Positions 23,201-35,200 of a stretch of 64,000 nucleotides of DNA are shown here, in pieces. A program made the translations under genes and the position numbers. Numbering within the stretch: position 1 is the stretch's first letter; the number at the start of each line of letters is the position of its first letter. Source of the stretch: Aspidiotus rigidus (taxonomy: Eukaryota; Arthropoda; Insecta; Hemiptera; Diaspididae). The DNA lies in assembly GCA_035079385.1 (NCBI GenBank), contig JAVHKY010000005.1:2914001-2978000 (forward strand), given 5' to 3'. Under the pieces are notes generated by a model, which worked only from the letters and a program-made list of their open reading frames with translations, was not told the DNA's origin and ran no database searches.

Positions 23201-26200
23201 ATGTTATATGTGGACAAAAATCACTGCCCGCAACACACCATTTTGTGTAATACACGTGTATTTTCTGTGTGTGAGTGACTAGGTAGAGCATATCCTTAAT
23301 CAAGAACAGTGTGAGAATCAAAGTTGTAAGGAATTCTTAAAAGAACATTTTTTGTGATAAACAATTTTTCCTAAAACTCATACTTAAATTGGAAAACAGA
23401 ATTGAATAACTGTTTGGAGATATAAAAATTGAACCATGATCACCTTTGTACACAGGGTTACCAACACTGGAAACTCCAAGTTACGCCGCCTATTACTATT
23501 CTACACTTTTTTGTTTTTGATGTAGCTTAGTAGACATGAAACATCATCTTTACTGGCCAGAAAATATAATTTTCTTCCAGTAAACATCGTTCACATTTAC
23601 GCGTCTAGAACACTAATGTCGCCCAAGCTTATAAGAGTTGATCACCTTTCCCTCATCAATGATATGTTTTCCAGTAACTTGCCCAGTCCGAATGCTAGAG
23701 AGATAATCCGTTGTACTCGATTCTGTAATGTACTTTTTTCGCTCTTAGTACAAGAGGAAAAAAAAAAAAAACAAAGAGAAGGAGAAGGAGAATTTCTCAT
23801 TTTTCTCAAACGCTACAAACCTATGGCGTCTTGAATCGGAAAATAAAGGCTTAGCGACGGGAGAGAGGAGCCTCTCATGAAACTCTGGACTCGGTAAATG
23901 GTTCAAGCATTTTCATTAGTTGGCAAATTTGATCAGTATCAAAGAGAGAAAAAAGGTCACTGGTTGGTTGATTCTTATATCTCATCTCTTTTCCCTCCTT
24001 CATCACCAAGCTATTGTACGCGTGCACTTATATTTCCTGTTATTCCAGAACAAAATTTCATTACGGATTATCCTGTAAGAAAATTGAATATGTTGTATTC
24101 GCGTATCAGAAGTTGTGCACACAGGTGTCACCAAGATTTGAATAAGGACGGGAAAAATCTGAGGACAAATTTCGTTCGTGAAAACAAAGAATTTTTCACC
24201 CTCTTTCCCTCTTCAGTACCTTCCTGTCCTCAGCCATTAATCACCTTATCCAGTGATAAATAAATATAGAAACTGCTAGAAAAAAATTTTCTACGGAGAT
24301 AAACAGAAATGAAGAATGGGTTAGAAAAAAAGGATGGATGGATGAAATATGAGGACACAGATGACCTTTTTGAGTAGCTTTCGCTCCCGAATCCCTTTTC
24401 CATAACCAGTCGTAGAGCGCATGCACAGGAACTTGGAATGGCGATCGAAATTTCCGCAACGAATTTTCAAGATAAAGGGAGAGAAATTTTTCAAAGGCGA
24501 AAAAGACTATCACTTCAAAAGTCACTAAGCTAAAATTGTATTTTAAAACGACTGTCATCTCCAAACACCTGTTTTTTTTCAGTCAGTTCAAATTTCACAT
24601 AGAAAACTAAACGAGTTTATATATTAGCCGCCAAAGTCACTGTTGTAAAATATATTCAGAAAACATTAGTAATAGAAAATATCTTTTATTCTTTTTAAAT
24701 TTACAAAAAAAAAAAAAAAAATCAGAAAAACCGATGAAGTTAGAAGTGCGAGAAATCTACAGGGCTTTTCAATGTCCAAATTTTTGAAGAATAAGAAGAA
24801 GAGAGAGCCATAAAATAACGACGCAGGCGCGGATCCCCCTCCCTTCAAAAAAAAAAAAAAAAAAAAAACCAAAAAAAACAACAAAAAATTTGTAGTATCG
24901 AAGAAAATGTAGAAAAAAAAAAAAAAGAAGTCCCTTGGACTTTTTTTGGATTATTTCTCAACCCGAAGTGATCGTCTGGATCCGCGCCTGAACGAGCGAT
25001 ACATTGTCCAGCAACAGTTGAACAAATGTAATCAATGTGAAAGCTTTCCTCTCAAATACTGGTAAATTTTTTAGAAAAACGCCTTGCTAGAAGCATTTTG
25101 TGTAACAATTGAGCAAACGATGGTTCTTGAATGTTTCGGACTCGCTGAATACGAAAATTGTTGTTACTTTTTGAAGTGACCCCCGGAAGGACTTGAAAAG
25201 AGGGGGGAAGGGGTAAAAAATTCAGTTTTTCTCAGTTTCTGCAGAAAGTATGCGTCTGAGGGGATAAATACCTCAGTAAAAAAATATTCTACACAAAATT
25301 TCCTACCGGATAAGATTCTTACATTTTAGGCCAGCGCGTCAGTGTTGCCTGAGAGGAGAGCGCAAATATAATATGAACACGAAAATACTTCCTTTATCAT
25401 TATTTTAGCCAAACACATACGCGGTTCTGAGGTGATACACACTGCACACATACGGAATGGAAGTTATGAATTATACCAAAATTATCGCAATTATGACCTT
25501 TTTCACTCTCAACCAGTGCTCCCAGTTATGAAGAATAATGATTCAAGCTTAATACAACGCTTGCAATTTCCATAAAATAACTATTTTTCATTAAAATGCG
25601 TTTCAATCATAAGAAATTGCCAAGAAACTCCGTAATCTATTTTTCTGAACATTATATTTTATTACAAACAAAATTCAGGACAAAGGTTTTTCTGCTGAAA
25701 TTTGTTCCTTATGGTAGTCTGTACATACTGATAACGTTCACCGCCCATAAACCCCTTGCCCCGCAAGGAACAAATTTCAGCAGAAAAGCCTTTGTCCTGA
25801 ATTTCGTTTGTATTGAGCTTCTATTTTTTTCTAGACTGTGACCCCACCTTGTAAATAACAACTACCTCATAATGTCGTTATTATAATAGGATATCCAGAA
25901 GAAAATTTTCTTCAAGTATCTATCTATATAAGTGCCCAAAATTGGAATTTTTTTTTTTCTCTCTCTTGTACCTGTACGTCAAAATAACATCCGCAATATT
26001 TTCCCAGTCTCCATCTACATTGGTCTTATGACGGGATAATTTAATATAAATTATCGGACATTAGACTTAAGATAGTTCTGTTCTAGGGTAATGAGGCAAA
26101 CAAGTATGAAGAGCCCTGTAGTCATTATAAATAACACTGTAAGAAATATTGCACCCTACAGAGAAAGTTGTACTTATAAAAAAACAAGTGGGAATATAAT

Positions 26201-29200
26201 TACAAATTGTACCCGAGATTTCGCTCTCACACACAGACGCACATGCAACCTACCTTAAAACTTTGATTGTAAAATTCTAATTATAGTCAAGTAACAAAAA
26301 TTTTTTATAGTAGATTATGGAACAGGAGAGGTAAGTAAGCAATAACCGAGTAAGCAGTTAGCAAAAGTGACGCGCAGGAGGTTTGCTTGCTTACCGATTC
26401 TGTTTTGTAAGTTATTTCAACAGAAAGACCTCACTAAGTAAGCAATAATTTTTCATAACCGCACTCATCAATTCACTAATGATATAATTGGGTATTTACA
26501 TTGTCAAAATCAATTGATGTAAAGATACTTTATGAGTATCTTTACGTTAAAAATATTCATTAGACTTCAATAGCTCTGCCGTCCACAGATTAAAATCAAA
26601 AAAGAGAGAAGGCCTGACGTTTTGTAGGTTAATTACTTCCTATATCATCAGAGGAACAAAACCTATGAACTTCACTTTTGGGGCTCTTGCCTCTGGCAAG
26701 GCTAGTGCCCCTATGCGATTGCAAAAAAAAAAAGAGAAAGAGAGAAAAAAACAAGACTGAGTCACCATGCGCCTTAGTATCCGGGTCTCTTGGTTTTTTT
26801 TGTTTTTTTTTCTAACTGTTACGTGACGGAAATTAATTTTTCGATTTTTTTCAAAAGATCTGGAGCTTCTTTTCCTACCAAGATGTAGAGCTCAAGAGAT
26901 CTTGATTTTTTCTATGTCAAGATATGGAAACCAAGAGATCTGCATACGTGCAGTATTAATCAAACAATATACATCATCATCAATATTGATGTTCGAAGAC
27001 TTTCTTGGTCATCTTGGTCATTCTTGACGAAGACTGTCCGAGAAATAAAATTTGCCCGGCAAAAATAAAATCTCAAGAGACAGAGAATGTATGTATTACT
27101 TGAGAACTTTTTTTTTCCTTTTTTTTTGCAATTGCATAGGGGCTCTCGCCTCCGGAGGCAAGAGCAGTACACTGTATATCACCTCAAAACCGCGTATGTG
27201 TTCGGCTAAAATAATGATAAAGGAAGTATTTTCATGTTTATATTATATTTGCGCTCTCCTCTCTGGCAACACTGACGTGCTAGCCTAAAATGTATGAATC
27301 TTGTCTGATAGGAAATTTTGTGTGGAATATTTTTTTACTGAGGTATTTTTCCCCTCAGACGCATACTTTCCGCAGAAACTGAGAAAAACTGAACTTTTTA
27401 CCCCTTCCCCCCTTTCAGGTCCTTCCGGGGGTCAATTCAAAAAGTAACAACAATTTTTGTATTCAGCGGGTCCAAAACATTCTAGAACCATCATTTACTC
27501 AATTGTTACACAAAATGCTTCTAGCAAAGCATTTTCTAAGAAATTTACCAGTCTATGAATGTATCTTCTAAGAATCCAGAAAAATTCAGGAAAATTTTCA
27601 TCGTCGTTGTCGTTTCCACGGAATATTATGACTTCTTTCGAAGATGATCTTCCTCCTATTAACAAGCGATCTCTCGGCTCAAAAACCGCTTTTCCCACAC
27701 ACACGTTCTAAAAAAAGTTTAATTTATTTGTACTTGTACTAGCTTATCATGAGCAGCTGTTCGCACATCTTTTGAACTCCCTGTTTCGATAATTAGATTT
27801 CAATTTTTAATGATGTTGTTAAGAAAATAAATTATATTTTCGGAAATTCCTTCCATATGTAAGTATCTGTTGTTCGCGGTGATCTGGAATAGGTACAGAA
27901 AATAGATATCTTAATTTTCCTTGAGAATACAGTATTCAATTAGCGCCAAAATACCGCGAGCCTAAATTGCATCAACCTTCCAATAATTTCTATTCACAAA
28001 AATATTGTTATTTTGAATAAGATTTTATTTACGGAGTATACCTACACCAGTAAAATACTAAATTACCTTCAACCTTACGTGTGGTACTAAACAAATACGA
28101 CTACGGAGTAAATATTCGCTGGACGCCTGAATATTGGCGGCCAGGGCAGATGCAACAGAACACAACATAATATTCTCGCTGAAAATTTGTGTGTGTATGA
28201 AACAGATACATACACACACACACAAGCACGAAATTTCTGCTGAGACATGTCGTGTTGTTGCATCTGCCCGCCCATAATTCTACGAATTTCTATTGCGTAG
28301 CGCATAAAAAGCTGAAGCTCCTAATACTGTAGTACGTCAGGTTAACTTACGAACTTATTTGTATTTGCACCATAACTACGAACTGACATAACAAATGGAA
28401 TACCTAACGTTATACTAACGGAGTTTATAAATTGGAAACCAAACATAATGTCCGCGTAATCATTTTAGCTTAGTAATTTATAGTCCACCTCTAGTCATAG
28501 GAAACGAATGCAAAAAAAAAAAAATGCAATAAAATGCGGAAAAAATTGTCCGCCATTGTCAAAATTCCTTCAAATGTAGGTAGCACATTCAAATGAAATT
28601 CGATTTTAACATTCGTAAGGTGTTTTCTTCCTGTGTAAAGAACAACGCCCACCTCTGCTTTTAGACGATTCATAAAGCAATTTAATGAATCATTAAGTTT
28701 CTGTTATTTTAGTCAGAAGATGGGAAAAAAAAAAAAATCTTAGATGCCCGAGATTGTACTTGAAAAGTACTTATGGGTATTCGAGCGTGGTTTAATGACA
28801 ACCTTTATCTAAGTATAAGCTTATAAATTTGGTTGAAGAATACGTATGTATACCAATTATTTTTATTCAATTATTCGATTTTACTACCTAATATTATTCT
28901 TGACGTTAAAAACCTTCAATTTATCTCTTCGAATGAGATCAACAAAATTAACTGAGTACTGTCAGTTCGATTATTTTTATCGTGGCCTTTTTTCGGCAAA
29001 AATTTCCCAACAAATGCCTTAAATTGTCTATTTCTCATTATTTCATTCTGAAAGGGAATAAATAGTTTTTTCGAATATTTGAGGTTAAGATTAGTGGTAT
29101 CAATCTCTAACAGGTCTCACCTGGGCTCACCTGAGTGTAAATAATTCTATGTTACACCTATTGTTCTGAGTTTGTCAACCATTTTGCGTTCATTACAAAG

Positions 29201-32200
29201 GAATAATGTAAAATAGTGCGTGTTTCAGCTTTTGTATGACACACCGTACTTTAGTTATGTTGGCTTACCCTAGTAAAATTAATGGACGGTCTTACCCACG
29301 CCCGAGATACGATCTTATTTTCCAAGCGCTTTACGTTATTTTAAAAATTTTTGAGCTAAAACATATAAAGCGTATCCCATTACCGTAGTATATCCCTTTG
29401 GGCAGTAAGTGATGATGCGAATATTATCGTAAATTGTCGCCTTCATGACGACAGGGTTCGTGAACGATATTATCATAATCGTGAACTCGTTCGTTCTTTA
29501 TATCCTCTGTTGTATAATTTCCTGACCTACGGATGAAGTTTCAGCATTTTCTTTCTACAATAATCGCTCAAAATTACAGAATATCAATTATCTAGGTATC
29601 TAAACTATAAGCAGAATTTCGATAGTCCTGAAAATGTTGAGTGACGTGAGCAGAGGAGTGTATGACAACGAATAAAATAACACTGAGTGATAGAACAATG
29701 CTATTTGAAAACAATTATTCTCTTTTTAAATTTTTAATTAAATTAAAATTGACTCAATTGGAAGTAATTTGACTTGGTTGCGTTTTATTTCCAAGGTAGG
29801 TATCTAGCAAACTTTTTTTTCAAATGAAATATGTAACGCTAGTGATGATGTCACCAAGAGGTTGAGGGGAATGTCGTCAAGGATTGATGACGTCATCAAG
29901 GTTGGGGCCCATGATGTTACAAGTTGTTGACATCGCAAAAGTGTAAGGTTAGGAGGATGACGACACCAAAGTTGAGGATAGTGACAACACGGTTTGATGA
30001 CGTCACTAAAATGTGGAAATATCTCAAGGTTAGAGGGATGACATCACGGGTTGATAACGTCATTCAGGTTGGGGTTTATGACGTTCACCACAAAAGCATG
30101 AATGTCCGAAGGTTTGGAGGATGACGTCATGGGTTGATGACGTCACTAAGGTTGGGGGAAACGGCTTGACGACGTCACAATAGTGTGAATATCTTGAGGT
30201 TAGGGGGTGACATCACAGGTTGATGACGTCATCAAGGTTGGGGCTGATGATGTTACAATGTGTGAATGTCTTGGGAAGACGACACCAAAATTGATGGTAG
30301 TGACGACATGGTTTGATGACGTTACTAAGGTTGGAGATGATGATTTTATGAGTTGATGACGTCATAAAAATGGAAATATCTCAAGGTTAGAGGGATGACA
30401 TCACGGGTTGATAACGTCATTGAGGTTGGGGTTTATGACGTTACAAATTGATAACATCACAAATGGATGAATGTCTGAAGGTTTGGAGGATGACGTCATT
30501 GGTTGATGACGTCACTAAGGTTGGAGGAAACGGCTTGACGACGTCACAATAGTGTGAATATCTTGAGGTTAGGGGGTGACATCACAGGTTGATGACGTCA
30601 TCAAGGTTGGGGCTGATGATGTTACAATGTGTGAATGTCTTGAGGATGACGACACCAAAATTGATGGTAGTGACGACATGGTTTGATGACGTTACTAAGG
30701 TTGGAGATGATGATTTTATGAGTTGATGACGTCATAAAAATGGAAATATCTCAAGGTTAGAGGGATGACATCACGGGTTGATAACGTCATTGAGGTTGGG
30801 GTTTATGACGTTACAAATTGATAACATCACAAATGGATGAATGTCTGAAGGTTTGGAGGATGACGTCATGGGTTGATGACGTCACTAAGGTTGGGGGAAA
30901 CGGCTTGACGACGTCACAATAGTGTGAATATCTTGAGGTTAGGGGGTGACATCACAGGTTGATGACGTCATCAAGGTTGGGGCTGATGATGTTACAATGT
31001 GTGAATGTCTTGAGGATGACGACACCAAAATTGATGGTAGTGACGACATGGTTTGATGACGTTACTAAGGTTGGAGATGATGATTTTATGAGTTGATGAC
31101 GTCACAAAAATGGAAATATCTCAAGGTTAGAGGGATGACATCACGGGTTGATAACGTCATTGAGATTGGGGTTTATGACATTACAAATTGGTAACATCAC
31201 AAAAGGATGAATGTCTGAAGGTTTGGAGGATGACGTCATGGGTTGATGACGCTACTAAGGTTAGAGATGATGATTTTATTAGTTGATGACGTCACAAAAA
31301 CGGAAATATCTCAAGGTTAGAGGGATGACATCACGTGCGTTACAGATTGATAACATCACAAAAGTATGAATGTTTGAAGGTTTGGAGGATGACGTCTTTG
31401 AAGTTGAGGGTAAAGTTGGTTACGTCACTAAGGTTGGGAATGATGATTTTATGGGTTGATAGAGTCAAGGTTAGGGGGATGACATCACGGGTTGATAACG
31501 TCATTCAGGTTGGGGTTTATGACGTTACAGATTGATAACATCACAAAAGGATGAATGTCTGAAGGTGTGGAGGATGACGTCTTTGAAGTTGAGGGTAGAG
31601 TTGGTTACGTCACTAAGGTTGGGAATGATGATTTTATGGGTTGATAACGTCATGATAGTGTAAATATCTTAAGAGTCAAGGTCAAGAGGGATGACTTTAA
31701 GGGGTGATGACGTCATCAAGGTTGGGGCTGATGATGTTACAAGTTGATGATATCAAAAAAATGTAAGTGTCTTAAGGTTAGGAGGATGACGTCATCAGTC
31801 TCGGGATTAATGATTTTATGTGTTGATGTCGTCACTAATGTTGAAGTCTGAAGGTGATAATATTATCCTTGATGACATCACTAAAGTGTGAATGTTTTAA
31901 GGATAGGACGATGTCATCATTGGTTCAGGACGTCTTTAAGGTTGAAGTTAATGATGTTAAAAGTTGATAACACCCAAAAGGGTAAATGTCTGAAGGTTAG
32001 AAGGATGACGTCTTTGAAGTTGAGAGTAAGTTGATTACGTCACGAAGGTTGGGAGTGATGATTTTATGGGTTGATAACGTCATAATACAGTGAAAATATC
32101 TTGACAGTCAGGTTAAGGGGGATGACTTTATGGGTGATGATGTCACTAAAGGTGACGTCTGAAGGTGATGATGTCATTAAGGACTTGGAGTTGATGTTAC

Positions 32201-35200
32201 CCGTTGATGACATCACAAAAGTGTAAATGTCTTGAAGTTAGAAGGTGAACGATATGGGTTGATGACAACTTTAAGGTTTAGGATAATGTCGTCGTGGGTT
32301 AAAGACGTTACTTTCGTTGAAGATGATGACGCCATTTAGGTTGAGGTTGATGATGTTAGAGGTTGACAACATTAACATCACAGAAGTTTAATTGTCTCAA
32401 GGTTAGGAGTATGACGTCACTAAGGTTGAGGGTGGTGACGTCATGAACGTTTTGTTTTATATCAACTGTCTTCCTTTTTCCAACACAAGGCAGCAAAGTA
32501 GCCGAATTAAGGAACCTACATAGGTATACCCAACTGATAACTTTTGCCCGTTTCAAACTCAAAATGACCTACTCTTCACCAGCAGCCCTAGTAGTAAGCT
32601 AAGTAATAATATATGTGACCTGCGATGAGAAAAGTATGCTCTAACAGGAACCCCATTTCTCTCTGATTAGATGTCCAATCAGAGAGAAATGGTGTTCCTG
32701 CGCCAATGGGCAATGAGCATTCTTTTCTCATCGCAGGTCACATATGGACGCTACTAATGCTGCAGGTGGAGAGTAGGCAATTTTAATTCTAAACCAGGCC
32801 AGGCGAAAATCATCAGCTGGGGTACTTATGAAAGTTCCTCAGCGACACTATTAGCATGTCTAGAATGGTATAGTAACCGCAAAGTGCAGTGAGGTAAGAT
32901 TATCAATGTTAGGATCAGTGATGTGGTGACTTTTGCCTACAGAACAGTCAAAAAACAATTTGGTAATTGAGGCGAAAATTCGAACGCTTTTTGGTCATTG
33001 AAATGTTTTGTCTCTTTAGGTTGGGTTTACTAGTTGACTGAATCTACATGGAATTTTAACCCCTTCCCTACTTTCTAAATTTTCGTCGCTGTGTCTTGGT
33101 ACTATAACTTATTCGAGTGACACTCCTGTAACTCAGGGGGAAATTGGAGGAATTCTGCATAGGTGGAAATCTGAAATTTTTCAAAATTCTCTTTCGCACC
33201 ATATTATACTTATTCAGACTATCAATGAAATTCTACCAAGTCACATTCCTATGAAGTTCAGAACTCGAAATTTTTCCATATCTTTCTTCTAGGAGATTTT
33301 GAAGCCAAAAAATTTTCAAGTTTTTGTGTGGAGGTTTGAAATCCGAATTCTCTTCTGAGAGCTGATGGGCTTAAGCTCAAAGTATACGAAGAGTACCTAT
33401 GGACTTGAACGATTTCGAGTTTTGAAGCCCTATAGACGGCGGAGTGGAACGAGACGAAATACTGAAAGTAAGGAACAAGGAGACTTGGAAAATTCTTGAT
33501 GATGGAGTAACAATTGATTATTGAAGTCGATTCAGCTCTTCTCCCAAGATGATGCCGGTGTTGACAAATCGGTAACAAATTTGATTTAGATAAAAACTCA
33601 TAAAAAGACGAGAATTTACGAGCAATCAGTATTGAAAACTCATTAGTTGACAGAGAGTGGAGAAATTTTATCAGTTGGCGAATCTGATTCGTCGTCGGGT
33701 GAAAAGGAAAATCATATTTCGTACACTTTTTGCTGAAAAAGTTTCTGTCTCTGATGTAATTAGAAAACACGAGAAACTCAATTTAAGAACTTTGTTTTTT
33801 GGTTTGTTTTTCCCTAAATTCCCGAATGATCTAGCGCATATTTCGGCTTCACTCCTCTTGGCTAAAATATAAATCAACTTTCCGCATTATTTGAAAATTG
33901 AAAATATTAATGGCCTACGTAATATATTTTTCGTATTGTTAGAATAAATATATCAAGATCTTTGTAGATGATTTGAATTTATATTAAAGAGAGGAATGAC
34001 CCCGTCTTACAAAATATATGATCCAAAATTTATCTGGTTAATCCTGAAATTAAATTCATAGTATTAACATAAGCTGCTCGCCTACCACTTGTAATATTTA
34101 TTGTATGGTATGCTTTTCCCTCTATGAAAATGACTGCATAGAGAAAGTACAAACTGCTGCTGTATCTTGTGCTCCGGGCACTGCCCACACTGCGCCGATA
34201 CCGCTGGTAAACGATGCTACGCCAGCTGTGCCTATTCGAGCCCAAGCCGGTTCGAAAAAGAAGACAATAACGTTTCCAGACGATTTGTAGTGATGCAATG
34301 TGAGGGATGATAATCTTTGTAGAATGAAAAAAAAAAAAAAGTCTTCGCATTATCGACCAAAAATATCTCCGAGTTACCAGAGGGTGCGGTGCGACAACAT
34401 TCTCAAAGACATTCTTCATTTTCAGCTTAAAAAATATTTTTTCTCCCACTGTGTTATTATATTCATTTTATTTTGTCAATAACTAGGGAAAGAATGCGAC
34501 AAAACTCACCGGGGATGATTTGAAGCTATACCACCCTATAAGATTAATGAAAAATATAATGAGAAACGGTATAAATTGTCTATTGACACTGTCACTCTGT
34601 TGGACAAGACGTAGGCTGAGTGACATTGAGGTGACAACTTCACACGAATACAATTTTAAATTCTTTATTCGCGGGCGAGAATCTTGCACTTTGTCACGTG
34701 GTAAGATGATCAGCGCGTGATTCGAGATGACTCGACGAATGAAAATGGCGTCGCCAAAATAGTACATGATTTTTCAATATTGTTAGCAAACCTTTCGTGT
34801 GATAATGTGCAGAGGCGTACCTGGAAAACTTTCGATAAAAGGGAAAATTTGAACATAAAATTTTTTCAGGAGAAAGTTTCTGAGTGGATGATTTTTTCGA
34901 GAAGAAGTTTTAAACAAGGTTTTATGATATTTGGAAGCCAATTTTTCAGTTTTGGGAAGCGTTTCATTCCCCTCTCCCCCTCCCTCCGTAAAAAGACGGC
35001 AGCTCCCTTAAGTATATTAAACGAGGAACGCAGGGATGGAAAATAATACATGAAATGACCCTCCTTAGGATAGCCGTCTTCAAGTAACTACACATGCAAT
35101 CCCTTGTACACCAATTGGCTTAGCCCCTTCAATGAGCCAGATATGCAGTGCTCCAAACACAATAAGTCCCCCTTCTATCATATATTACGAGTCGTGGGTC

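Larger units (their letters stand above)
25058..27552. repeat. Large inverted repeat (foldback element), 380-bp arms
   Basis: 25058-25440 and 27174-27552 are inverted copies, roughly 90% alike by eye. They share 'GTATGCGTCTGAGG', 'AAATTTCCTAC', 'GAGAGGAGAGCGCAAATATAAT' and 'GAAGTATTTTC'. The 1.7-kb centre contains repeat D1 copy 2 and a second, smaller inverted pair (26690-26725 with 27128-27165). No transposase. Confidence 0.7.

Noticed and set aside
33258..33770. 170-codon - strand ORF
   Set aside because: No recognisable domain, AT-driven composition, no splice context; probably chance.
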